From Hyphomicrobiales bacterium (GTDB lineage: Bacteria; Pseudomonadota; Alphaproteobacteria; Rhizobiales; Rhizobiaceae), in contig UBMU01000029.1 of the NCBI GenBank assembly GCA_900466605.1, positions 1 to 64,000 of the forward strand: DNA of 64,000 nucleotides, in the 5' to 3' direction. The translations under genes were made by a program, and so were the position numbers. The notes beneath the pieces were generated by a model. The model saw only the letters and a program-made list of their open reading frames with translations. It was not told where the DNA came from and did not search any database. Positions 8,259 through 16,661 of this stretch are shown here, in pieces (position 1 is the first letter of the stretch; each line of letters begins with the position of its first letter).

Positions 8259-9449
8259 CTAGAATTTAAGCCTGGCGCCTGCCAGCACTGCGTAGCTGTC
8301 TTGGAAACTGGAGATTTCCTCGTCGTACGAATATGTGCGTGCGCCGACGTAAAGTTCGGTGTTCAGATAGTCGAGATTTTGAACCAGCTGCACACCGTAG
8401 GAATCGCTGTCGCTGCCCTTGCCTTTGATGTCCCTGCCAAAGTAGGCATCGACGGAAAAGGCCGTCTTGCCAACTTCAAAGATATCTGTCTGGTAGCCGA
8501 GCTTAGCATAGCCATAGCGACCATCCACGGTTTCTTTGTCGGAATAGCCGGCAGCAAGCGTCAAGCTCAAGCCCGTCGGCTGATGCAACAATGAAATCGA
8601 GGCGTCGTAGATCGAATTGCCGTCACCCGGTCTCGAAAACGCCAATGCGCCGCTGACTTTAACGTCTTCAATCGTTTGGTCATATCGTAACGCCACGTCC
8701 CAGACGGCGATGTCGGTCTCTTCGGGTACGACTTGCGTCCCTACAGACGACGACAAGCTGAAGCCGCCGAACGACGCCGTGTCGTAGCGGAAACGTAGCT
8801 TTCGGCTGAGCCCGTCGTAGTTGGTGAAAGCGTCTTTGACCCGCACCGAGGAAAGGGTTCCATCATCCAACCTGAGGAACGGCCCGCCGGCCATGTCCGA
8901 AATAAGCGAGTAGCCGACAACGCTGGTGCCGGACAAATCGACTTCGGCCGTACCGTCAGAGGACATGCTACCCTGGCCGAACCAGAATTTCCCGTATTCT
9001 TTCGATTCCATGTAGACCTCTGCTTTTCGCAGAAGGTTTGCCTCCCAGTCGTAGTCGCCCTTGTTCAACTGATTTACATTCGTGGTCGAGTAGGGGGTCC
9101 ATTCCCATTCTAGATTTCCGCCGACTGACCAGTTGTCTTCCATCAAGACATAGAAGCGGAAACCGGCGCGCGTCGACGAATTGCCATTGTCGACGGGAAA
9201 GTAGTTCTCGGTGGAACCGCCGTCGTCGAAAACCATGAGCCCTTTGTTAATCTGGCCATAAAGCTCCAGATAGGCGTTGTCATCTCCGAGCCTCGGTCTC
9301 GGTATCCAATGTTCCTGGGCCTTCTTGGCCTCGGCGGGCTTTTGCGCCGGTTTCGCCGCCTCCTGGGCTTCCGAAAATTCAGCAGGCATGATCAAGGCAA
9401 TAATCAAGTAGATTGGCGCACGCTTGGCGCCGTATTTTCCTAGCCGCAT
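8259..9449 (-). CDS. Outer-membrane porin-like beta-barrel protein
   Basis: A 396-aa protein with an N-terminal export signal (basic start, hydrophobic stretch IYLIIALIMPAEFSEA), a proline/alanine/lysine-rich linker, then alternating hydrophobic-polar strands of a beta barrel (YLELYGQINKGLMVFDDG, STRAGFRFYVL, KFWFGQGSMSSDGTAEVD). It ends in a phenylalanine (LAGARLKF), the usual outer-membrane targeting residue. This is the rhizobial/OmpC-like trimeric porin pattern, so passive solute diffusion is expected. ATG 9449 is chosen for the gagggg seven bases upstream. The longer reading frame from 9557 lacks such a site and would bury the signal peptide. Confidence 0.8.
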   Translation of the reverse strand: MRLGKYGAKRAPIYLIIALIMPAEFSEAQEAAKPAQKPAEAKKAQEHWIPRPRLGDDNAYLELYGQINKGLMVFDDGGSTENYFPVDNGNSSTRAGFRFYVLMEDNWSVGGNLEWEWTPYSTTNVNQLNKGDYDWEANLLRKAEVYMESKEYGKFWFGQGSMSSDGTAEVDLSGTSVVGYSLISDMAGGPFLRLDDGTLSSVRVKDAFTNYDGLSRKLRFRYDTASFGGFSLSSSVGTQVVPEETDIAVWDVALRYDQTIEDVKVSGALAFSRPGDGNSIYDASISLLHQPTGLSLTLAAGYSDKETVDGRYGYAKLGYQTDIFEVGKTAFSVDAYFGRDIKGKGSDSDSYGVQLVQNLDYLNTELYVGARTYSYDEEISSFQDSYAVLAGARLKF

Positions 9450-9592
9450 CACGTTTCCCCTCGAGCGGTTATTCAATTCTGGGATGAGCGTCAACGCTGC
9501 ACCCCCTGGCACCCCACATGCCAATACCCAAATGTTCCTCTTCGCCATCGCAAGCACGCGGTACTATTCGATTTACGCCCATGCTGGCGAAC

Positions 9593-9609
9593 AGGGCAGT
9601 AAGATACAG
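9593..9609 (+). repeat. 17-bp exact repeat, copy 2 (upstream of the porin)
   Basis: Identical to 1039-1055. It lies about 145 bases upstream of the porin start codon and just beyond the stop of the TolB/TPR gene. Relative to its downstream gene it is inverted compared with copy 1. A candidate regulator site shared by porin and decarboxylase. Confidence 0.5.
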
Positions 9610-9688
9610 GCCATTTTCGGTCTAATTTACCTTGCACCTCATAATTGCGTCTTCGCCGCGCGCGGATCGCGTGACCTCGTAAGACGGG

Positions 9689-11494
9689 CTACTGGCTCGA
9701 AACGGGCTTGTCCGATGAATCAACAGGCGTACCGGCTGCCCTCAGCCCGGCAAAGAAGCGTTCCTGATCCTCCCTATTTTGAAGCCGAATCGAAACTTCT
9801 TGGCGGATGTTTTGCATCAGCACCGGCGCGTTGGACTGAAGCCAGTCTTGCTCCTGCTTGCCTTCATTGCGTTTGCCGGCGGCACCAAGAATCGACAGCA
9901 GTACGAGACGATGCATCGGATTGTATTCCAGATCGGACATTCGCGACCACAGCTCCGCCGCCTGAAGATCCCCTCGCATGAAGGCGCAAAGCGCCATCCC
10001 AACTTCGTAATACCCCTTGGGACCGGCGTTCTTGTTGACCGCGCTTGATACAAGTTCGCAGCCGGACTGCCATTTCCCCGACATTGACAAACGCAGACCG
10101 TATTCGCCGGCAACCTCTGCGTCATTTGGGTTGGCAGCGTAGGCGGCAGCGCCAGCGCGCAACGCCGTATCGATGTCATTCCTAAAGAAGCTCACCAACA
10201 TAAGTGCCTGCAGTGCGCGGGCATTTTCAGGGTCGATGCTGATCGCTTTTTGGGCGGCTCCGACTGCCACTTTTAGCGGAGTAGCGGAAGTCGGACGGCC
10301 CAGCTTGAAGGAAAACCTGAACTCATCGAGATTTACCAACGAAAGCAATGCCCAATAGGTTGCATGGTTTGAATTGTGCTGCGTGGCTCGCTCCAGGCAA
10401 TCCTTTGCCGCGGCATGACTGGTTGCGTTCATGCTCGTACGGTAGCTGTAATAAGCAAGTGTGCAGGCGTAACCGTCGAAGCCGCCATTGGTTTGCGCCT
10501 TAGCAAGCGCGTCGCCGTCCTTTTGAAAGATAGCGCCGTAGGGCTGGGCGACTGTGCTCGCGACACTCTGTGCGATGTCTTCCTGGATTTGAAACCTTCC
10601 TTGCGATCGGACATCACCGTCATAGTTGTTCGCCCAGATAACGGCGCCATCTACCTTGCGAACGAGACGGACCAGCGAGCGAAACTTGTTTTCCTCAAGC
10701 CGGACGCTTCCCTGCAACACGTATCGGGGGGCTTCGGTCGCGGCTTCTGCTGTCGTCGCTGCCGAATTTGCGATGACAACAATATCCTTGAATTTCACGA
10801 GTTGCCCGATAACTTCGTCTCTCAGGTCCTGCGCAATATCGGATGCACGCTCTGATCCCGCCCCATTCTGGAACTGTTCGACGAGGATTTTCGGAGGGGT
10901 CGTATCGGTGCTCGTCGTCGGATGCGAGCCTTTGATCGGCGAAAAGACGAACGCAAGCAGGATGTGGACGAGTGCTGCCATCGCAAGCACTGTAACGCTC
11001 GCCGGCAACGCATACCTGATCCAGAAATGGCTAGAGAGGCTTACAAGCGGTGCGGGTGAGTCGCCAGTAATTGATAGGTCAGGTTTTGATGGTGAGTCTT
11101 GATCAAACACAGGTTGCGTGTCTGTCCTGAAGCCATCTGCATAAGCGAATGTCGGTACATAGCCGCCCTTCGGTATGGTGATAATCACGCGCTCGGCACG
11201 ACCTGCAATGAGGTAGTATCGCTCCAGCGCTCGACGCATTCGTCCCGCTTCGATGCGCACCACAGGGTCGTTTTGGGCATCGAATGAGACGTTTCGGCCG
11301 AAAACAATATTTGCAATTGTGAACGCCTTGAGGAATTCCGAGCGTCCCGCGAGCGTCTCATGCACAATAAACTGTAGAAAAGCCCGGCCGCGTTGCGGAG
11401 AGTGAAATTCCACGCTCGCAAGTATCCTATCCAGCTGTTGGCGAATTTCCGCCTCAGTTGGTTGATCGGCACACGACAGGTCTGCAGCTTCCAT
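9689..11494 (-). CDS. Membrane-anchored TolB-like/TPR protein with regulator-like N-terminus
   Basis: A 601-aa protein. Residues 15-118 form a conserved module seen at the N-terminus of many rhizobial TPR or cyclase proteins (RILASVEFHSPQRGRAFLQF, FDAQNDPVVRIEAGRMRRAL, IPKGGYVPTF). A single transmembrane segment lies near residues 160-185. Beyond it is a TolB/FlgO-like region (about 201-330: PKILVEQFQNG..., YVLQGSVRLEE) and then TPR-like helices to the C-terminus. The layout of cytosolic N-domain, one TM and extracytoplasmic sensor recalls CadC/ToxR one-component regulators, although DNA binding by this N-domain is not shown here. GAGGGACC precedes the ATG. It is codirectional with the porin (about 240 bases apart) and may control the surrounding transport/decarboxylase genes. 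Confidence 0.65.
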   Translation of the reverse strand: MEAADLSCADQPTEAEIRQQLDRILASVEFHSPQRGRAFLQFIVHETLAGRSEFLKAFTIANIVFGRNVSFDAQNDPVVRIEAGRMRRALERYYLIAGRAERVIITIPKGGYVPTFAYADGFRTDTQPVFDQDSPSKPDLSITGDSPAPLVSLSSHFWIRYALPASVTVLAMAALVHILLAFVFSPIKGSHPTTSTDTTPPKILVEQFQNGAGSERASDIAQDLRDEVIGQLVKFKDIVVIANSAATTAEAATEAPRYVLQGSVRLEENKFRSLVRLVRKVDGAVIWANNYDGDVRSQGRFQIQEDIAQSVASTVAQPYGAIFQKDGDALAKAQTNGGFDGYACTLAYYSYRTSMNATSHAAAKDCLERATQHNSNHATYWALLSLVNLDEFRFSFKLGRPTSATPLKVAVGAAQKAISIDPENARALQALMLVSFFRNDIDTALRAGAAAYAANPNDAEVAGEYGLRLSMSGKWQSGCELVSSAVNKNAGPKGYYEVGMALCAFMRGDLQAAELWSRMSDLEYNPMHRLVLLSILGAAGKRNEGKQEQDWLQSNAPVLMQNIRQEVSIRLQNREDQERFFAGLRAAGTPVDSSDKPVSSQ

Positions 11495-11876
11495 GGTCCC
11501 TCGACACAGAATTAAGCATTCCTAGTTTGCTATGTTTATAACCAATTGCACGAACATACAACTCTACGCCGTAACAAACGATAGCTTGGCCGCGGTCTGC
11601 GTGCAGTTGGCGACCTAAGAGTTTCCGCTTGATGGTCAGCTGCGCCTCTATCGGTCATCAAGTTACGTTTGTAATCCCAACCGGCGTATTCGAATTGCAG
11701 CCCAACCCGATGGGATCCGGTTGTCGCGAAGGTTGCTAGCACGCCCATCATTACAGTCCTCACCGAGTGGGTGGCACAAGCCGGGAAGGTCCATCTCATG
11801 CTGAGCCCAACCCGAGCCATCAGCCCCCTGTTACCGATCGTGGCGCGCCAAGGCCCCGCAGATCCCACCAAAGTCC
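11495..11876. other. Intergenic region upstream of the TolB/TPR gene
   Basis: About 380 bases. A 111-codon minus-strand ORF (11536-11871) exists but has no ribosome-binding site or family resemblance. An AT-richer stretch just upstream of 11494 probably holds the TolB/TPR promoter; I cannot point to a clear box. Confidence 0.4.
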
Positions 11877-13412
11877 CTAGCTTTCGGCGATCCGCCGCTC
11901 TTCGTCTGTGCCCATCGCCAGTTGCTTCCAGTCCAGGTCCTCCTGGAGTTCAAGGTATTGGCCAGGACCAATCTTGTCGGAGTCGCGTAGCTCCTCCAGC
12001 CGTTGGCGTTGCGCCAGGACAGCGTCGCGCGAGAGGCCGCGACGACGATTTACTACCTCCCCGTTCTCACGGTTGTCTACGCAAAGCTCCTGGTATGCCT
12101 GCCGCAATACTTCCGCTTCCGCACCTTCCTCCTTCGCCAGGCGTTCGAGTGCTGCCTCCGCCAGAGACCTTCGCGCCGCTTCCAGTTCTTCGTGCCCTTC
12201 AGCCTGTCGTCCGAGCTTCAGGAAGTGGATCATCGGTGCCAGCGTTGCACCCTGGATGACCAATGTGGCCAGTACGACGGAAAACGCCGTCAGCACAACG
12301 AGGTCTCGCTCGGGAAAATTCGCCGGCAAAGCAAACGCCGTGGCGAGCGTCACGAGGCCGCGCATCCCTGACCACCCTACAAGTAGCGTTTCACCCGGCG
12401 AGAAGGGTGCCAGTTCGTGCCCGCGCCGATGACGGGATGCCACGATTGCGTGAAACAGGAACGCGATCACAAGGCGGGTCACGATGACACCCGCAACGAC
12501 GATAGTCGCAAATCCAATCGCCCGGCTGAGTTCGGAAGCTGACATTGCCTCTACGATGCTGCGCGCCTGCAATCCCATGAGCAGGAATGCCACCACGTTC
12601 AACAGAAAGACGACAGTCGTCCAAACAGCAAACGAGTGAACGCGCATGCGTGGCGAGTCGTTGACCGTGGCAAGGAGCGCGATGGTCATCGCACTTGCCA
12701 CCGTGGCGAGGACGGCTGAAAGATGCAGGTGCTCTGCAATCAGCCACGTCGCAAACGCATAGACGAACTGAAGCAGGGTGCCACCAACCGTGTTCTCGGC
12801 CACGGGACGTAGTCGTGACACAAAATACCCGAACGCGATGCCGAAGACGATCCCTCCTGGAGCAGCAATCCCCAATTGTAGAATCGTCCCAGTGTCGAAG
12901 CCGCCATGGGCCTGGACAGTCAGAGCGGCACTAAAAAGCAAGAGGGCGGTGGCGTCGTTGAAGAGACTTTCCCCTTTTAGCAAGGCGTCGACACGACGGG
13001 CGACCGGCAAATTCGACAACACCGCGGTGGCCGCCGCAGCATCGGGCGGAGCAACGATCGCGCCAAGCGTGATCGCAACTGCGATTGGCAGCCCGACTGT
13101 CAGTGCACTGATCGAGACTACTACACCGGTTGTGACCAGCACCGCCACCACCGCGTAGACGAATAGCGGCAGCGCCATACGACGCGCAGCCCCAAGGGGG
13201 AAATCATAGGCAGCGTCGATCAGTACGGGTGCGATGAACAACGCCAGTGCCGTTGGCGGATCGATGGGGATACTGGGAGCGCCCGGTAAGAGAGCAACCG
13301 CAACGCCAGCTGCAGCCAGGATCCCGGGATATGGCAAGTGCATGCGCCGCGTTATCTGCAAAAGCAGGACGGCGACCGCAAGCAAGGCGACAAGGGTTTC
13401 AAAGAACGACAT
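11877..13412 (-). CDS. CPA1 family Na+/H+ (cation/proton) antiporter
   Basis: A 511-aa inner membrane protein with about twelve hydrophobic segments. It has the CPA1 exchanger signatures APVLIDAAYDFP, IVAPPDAAAATAVL (the Asp pair region) and LLKGESLFNDATALLLF, and a soluble C-terminal tail of about 110 residues rich in Glu/Arg that looks helical and probably regulatory. It exchanges cytosolic Na+ (or K+) for protons and helps set internal pH. The reading frame is open to 13901, but the extra 163 residues are Arg/Pro-rich and lack hydrophobic character, so the start MSFFETLVALLAVAVLL at 13412 is preferred. Divergent from the amine oxidase gene, with about 100 bases between them. Confidence 0.85.
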   Translation of the reverse strand: MSFFETLVALLAVAVLLLQITRRMHLPYPGILAAAGVAVALLPGAPSIPIDPPTALALFIAPVLIDAAYDFPLGAARRMALPLFVYAVVAVLVTTGVVVSISALTVGLPIAVAITLGAIVAPPDAAAATAVLSNLPVARRVDALLKGESLFNDATALLLFSAALTVQAHGGFDTGTILQLGIAAPGGIVFGIAFGYFVSRLRPVAENTVGGTLLQFVYAFATWLIAEHLHLSAVLATVASAMTIALLATVNDSPRMRVHSFAVWTTVVFLLNVVAFLLMGLQARSIVEAMSASELSRAIGFATIVVAGVIVTRLVIAFLFHAIVASRHRRGHELAPFSPGETLLVGWSGMRGLVTLATAFALPANFPERDLVVLTAFSVVLATLVIQGATLAPMIHFLKLGRQAEGHEELEAARRSLAEAALERLAKEEGAEAEVLRQAYQELCVDNRENGEVVNRRRGLSRDAVLAQRQRLEELRDSDKIGPGQYLELQEDLDWKQLAMGTDEERRIAES

Positions 13413-13516
13413 TATTGCATAGTAGCAGGCTTTCGCGCGCGTTGAAGCGGTCGGGAATTGTCTGTAAAGCTCGATGTATCGACAGGCAAAGGGGTGCCGG
13501 ACGGCAGAACGCGACA

Positions 13517-14740
13517 ATGGATTACGAAGTTGCGATTGTGGGTGCCGGCGCCGCGGGCATTGCAGCGGCGCGTCGGCTGGCTGCGGCCGGGCGATCGGTG
13601 GTCCTGCTGGAGGCCGGTACCCGCGTTGGAGGCCGAGCCTGGACGGTGGAGCTCGCTGGAATGCCGCTGGATATGGGCTGCGGTTGGCTGCACTCGGCCG
13701 AGCGCAACCCTTTGGTTGCTCTCGCGCAAACGATGGGCTTCGAAATCGAGTCCGGGCCGACAGCGTGGCAAAAGCAATGGCATGATCTCGGCTTTCCCCT
13801 GCAGGATCAAAGTGCTGCACAGGCGGCGTGGAGCGCACTTTACGATCGCATGCAAAACGATCCCCCGGAAAGCGATTGCGCAATGGACCTGCTTCCGCCA
13901 AACGGCAAATGGAACAACTATTGCCAGTCGCTTAGTGGTTATATGAACGGCGCGGCCCTCGAGCGCCTGTCGGTCGCTGATTTCCTCGCCTACGACGAAG
14001 CCTCAACCGACGCCAATTGGCGGGTCCGCAAAGGCTATGGCAGCCTGATTGCAGCGAGTGTTCCTGAGGTTGCGTTGTGGCTTTCTTGTCCCGTACGTCG
14101 CATCGCTCGGACCGATCGTGGCGTCCGGTTGGAAGCCGACCGCGGCTCACTGACGACACAGGCCGTGATCCTTACTGTGTCGACCAATGTGCTTGCCAGC
14201 GGGGCGATCACCTTCGATGCCGATGCAGACGATCATCTCCACGCCGCAAGCAAGTTGCCGCTTGGCCTTGCTGACAAGTTGTTCTTTGAGCTCCACGGCA
14301 ACCACGGCCTTGAGGCGGAGACGCATCTGCTCGGCAATCCCCATTCAAGCGACACCGGCAGTTACTACATTCGACCGCTTGGCCGACCGGTGATTGAAGG
14401 GTTCTTCGGCGGCATAGGCGCCGTCGCGGTTGAGCGTGCTGGACTATTGGAGGCTTTTGCTTTCGCAATGGAGGAGTTGTCCTCACAATTGGGTAGTCAT
14501 ATTCGCCATCATCTAAGGCCGCTGGCAGCGACGTCCTGGTGCCGGACCGATTGGGTGGGCGGCTCCTATAGTCATGCCCTGCCGGGGCACGCAGGAGCCC
14601 GAGAGACTTTGGCAAAACCCATGGGGGACAGAATGTTCTTTGCAGGAGAGGCAACGCACCGTTCTGACTTTTCAACGGCTCATGGGGCTTGGGAAAGCGG
14701 GATCAGAGCAGCAGATCAGGCGTTGGAGCGGCTTGTCTGA
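13517..14740 (+). CDS. FAD-dependent amine oxidase (flavin monoamine oxidase family)
   Basis: A 407-aa protein that begins directly with the Rossmann FAD-binding motif (VAIVGAGAAGIAAARRLAAAG) and the following acidic residue and RVGGRAW stretch of the amine oxidase family. The C-terminal FAD signature is also present (FFAGEATHRSDFSTAHGAW). Such enzymes oxidise primary or secondary amines to aldehydes with release of hydrogen peroxide. No signal peptide, so cytosolic. ATG 13517 was chosen because the FAD motif starts at residue 5; the frame stays open upstream to 13247, but that stretch lies antisense to the antiporter gene. Substrate unknown; polyamines would fit the nearby decarboxylase only loosely. 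Confidence 0.8.
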   Translation: MDYEVAIVGAGAAGIAAARRLAAAGRSVVLLEAGTRVGGRAWTVELAGMPLDMGCGWLHSAERNPLVALAQTMGFEIESGPTAWQKQWHDLGFPLQDQSAAQAAWSALYDRMQNDPPESDCAMDLLPPNGKWNNYCQSLSGYMNGAALERLSVADFLAYDEASTDANWRVRKGYGSLIAASVPEVALWLSCPVRRIARTDRGVRLEADRGSLTTQAVILTVSTNVLASGAITFDADADDHLHAASKLPLGLADKLFFELHGNHGLEAETHLLGNPHSSDTGSYYIRPLGRPVIEGFFGGIGAVAVERAGLLEAFAFAMEELSSQLGSHIRHHLRPLAATSWCRTDWVGGSYSHALPGHAGARETLAKPMGDRMFFAGEATHRSDFSTAHGAWESGIRAADQALERLV

Positions 14741-14874
14741 ACGTTGGAGGTGTACCTTGATGTGGCACACCGTCGCGCGCGCCAATCGCACTGGACACCT
14801 CCTGTACGAGATGCTTGCATGCCCTCTGTGACCGCCGAATTAAGGGGCAAATTCATGGAAACAGGGATGGATGC

Positions 14875-16152
14875 ATGACGCAAGGAAGCTTTGGGTTTCC
14901 ACCGGCGGATATTCGAGGGCGGTCTCTCGGCGAAATTCATGCTCGCCCCTATGCGCTCGTGCCAGCATCAAGTGTCATATTTCAGCTTGCTTTCTTGACG
15001 GAAAGTGCTGCCGACAACGATCATGAGACGCTTGCCGACCTCTCACGATCGAGCGGCGTCGCGCCGCCGGCCCGCGAAAGCAGCCATCATGCAATAAGCT
15101 GGGGGCGGGGTACGCTGCGCTGGGAACGCCATACAGAATTTTCCACCTACTTCTGGGACTGTCCGGCACTGGAACGGTTTGGCGCTCCGATTGCGGTTCA
15201 TCCCTTCGGCGACAGTTTCTCACCCCCGGGTGCTTTCATTTCCGGGATACGGCTGGAAATAAGGCCCGATACCGTTGAAACCGCGCAGGATGTTAACGTT
15301 TTCGATCCCACCAGCCTGTGCCGCAGCGAGCTGAGAAACGGCCAGGCGACGATCCTTACCGATTTTCGTCAAGACGGCGATGGTCTGACGAAAATTCTCG
15401 TCATTGACCGGGGCATGTCGGACAGTGCCCGTGGCGCGCTTGTCCAGCGCCTGCTAGATATTGAGACATATCGCACGCTCGCAATGATGGGCCTGCCGCT
15501 TGCCCAATCGCTCTCACCGGAAATACGCCAGATCGAGGCCGGCCTCACGGCGATTACCCAGCGCATGAAACTGCATGCCCGCGACGAGGCAGACCAAATG
15601 CTGTCCGAGATAACGCGCTTGGCGGCCGAACTCGAGGCGAACGCTGCGCTCAGCCTGTACCGTTTCGGAGCCAGCCGTGCCTACTACGAAATTGTTCAGG
15701 AACGCATTCGCGCCTTGGCGGAAACCGCCATGCCCGGTAGTGAGACGCTTGGTGCGTTCCTGGAGCGACGTCTGGCCCCGGCGATGCGAACCTGTCAGTC
15801 CGTCGAGGAACGTCAGGCGAACCTCTCGCGCAAGCTCGCCCGTGCGACTGCCCTGCTTAGAAGCTGGATTGATGTTGAGCTGGAGCGTATCAATACGACG
15901 GTGCTCAACTCCATGGATCGTCGGGCCCAGTTGCAACTGCGGCTGCAACAGACAGTCGAGGGCCTCTCTGTCGCGGCGATCTCCTATTATGTCGTCGGGC
16001 TTCTCGGCTACGTGGCAAAGGGCGCGCACAACTTCGGACTAGAGGTGTCTCCCGAGACGCTGACCGGTCTGTCGGTTCCGATCGTTGTTGCCGCCATATG
16101 GCTTGTCGTACGCAGCATCAGGCGCAGGCACGCCGAGGAAGACAAGCATTGA
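14875..16152 (+). CDS. DUF3422 family membrane protein
   Basis: A 425-aa protein with the DUF3422 N-terminus (LGEIHARPYALVPA) and a mid-protein coiled-coil-like, Arg/Glu-rich helical region. Two hydrophobic segments sit near the C-terminus (VAAISYYVVGLLGYVA and VPIVVAAIWLVV), with a basic tail. The family is conserved in Proteobacteria and has no assigned function; the layout suggests a cytosolic domain anchored in the inner membrane. ATG 14875 is the most plausible start; a TTG at 14815 in frame would add 20 residues. Followed 45 bases later by the ArsC-like gene. Confidence 0.8.
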   Translation: MTQGSFGFPPADIRGRSLGEIHARPYALVPASSVIFQLAFLTESAADNDHETLADLSRSSGVAPPARESSHHAISWGRGTLRWERHTEFSTYFWDCPALERFGAPIAVHPFGDSFSPPGAFISGIRLEIRPDTVETAQDVNVFDPTSLCRSELRNGQATILTDFRQDGDGLTKILVIDRGMSDSARGALVQRLLDIETYRTLAMMGLPLAQSLSPEIRQIEAGLTAITQRMKLHARDEADQMLSEITRLAAELEANAALSLYRFGASRAYYEIVQERIRALAETAMPGSETLGAFLERRLAPAMRTCQSVEERQANLSRKLARATALLRSWIDVELERINTTVLNSMDRRAQLQLRLQQTVEGLSVAAISYYVVGLLGYVAKGAHNFGLEVSPETLTGLSVPIVVAAIWLVVRSIRRRHAEEDKH

Positions 16153-16196
16153 TACTGTCAGAGCGCGTTGGCTGACCAATCAGCAAGGATTTCAAC

Positions 16197-16661
16197 ATGG
16201 AAGCCACGATTTATCACAACCCGGCATGCGGCACCTCACGCAATGCCTTAGCGATGATCCGCAATGCCGGCATCGAGCCGAAAATCATCGAGTACGTCAA
16301 GAGCCCTCCTAGCCGAGACCAGCTTGTTCGGTTGATTTCTGATGCCGGGCTAACCGTGCGGCAGGCGCTCCGGGAAAAAGGGACGCCCTATGCCGAACTC
16401 GGGCTTGATGATCCCTCCCTGACGGACGATCAACTGTTGGATGCGATGTTGGCAAATCCAATCCTGATCAACAGGCCCTTCGTGGTCACGCCACTTGGCA
16501 CGCGTCTCACGCGACCGTCGGAGCAGGTGCTGGATATCCCTCCCCAGACCCCGCTCGGCGCATTTTCGAAGGAAGACGGCCAGGAGGTACTGGACGGGGA
16601 CGGCAAGCGCATCCGCGAGGTCGCGTGGGTACGCTGTGCGACCTGCATCACGCTCATCTAG
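16197..16661 (+). CDS. arsC: Arsenate reductase, glutaredoxin-linked ArsC type
   Basis: A 154-aa thioredoxin-fold protein with the ArsC active site YHNPACGTSRN (catalytic Cys at residue 11) and the downstream LINRPFVVTPLGTRLTRPSE region holding the family's conserved arginines. It would reduce arsenate to arsenite using glutathione and glutaredoxin in the cytosol. Length is slightly above the usual 115-140 aa because of a C-terminal extension that ends WVRCATCITLI and contains a CxxC, which is uncommon. No arsenite pump or ArsR is encoded nearby, so a role in arsenic resistance is less certain. Its stop overlaps the stop of the convergent spoVR gene. Confidence 0.8.
   Translation: MEATIYHNPACGTSRNALAMIRNAGIEPKIIEYVKSPPSRDQLVRLISDAGLTVRQALREKGTPYAELGLDDPSLTDDQLLDAMLANPILINRPFVVTPLGTRLTRPSEQVLDIPPQTPLGAFSKEDGQEVLDGDGKRIREVAWVRCATCITLI

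Noticed and set aside
11536..11871. 111-codon minus-strand ORF between TolB/TPR and antiporter genes
   Set aside because: No recognisable motif or ribosome-binding site; Cys/Arg-rich tail typical of spurious frames. Some internal stretches look protein-like, so it was noted but not called.
13413..13901. N-terminal extension of the Na+/H+ antiporter frame (163 codons)
   Set aside because: It is Arg/Pro-rich, not hydrophobic, and lies antisense to the amine oxidase gene; the family start is MSFFETL at 13412.
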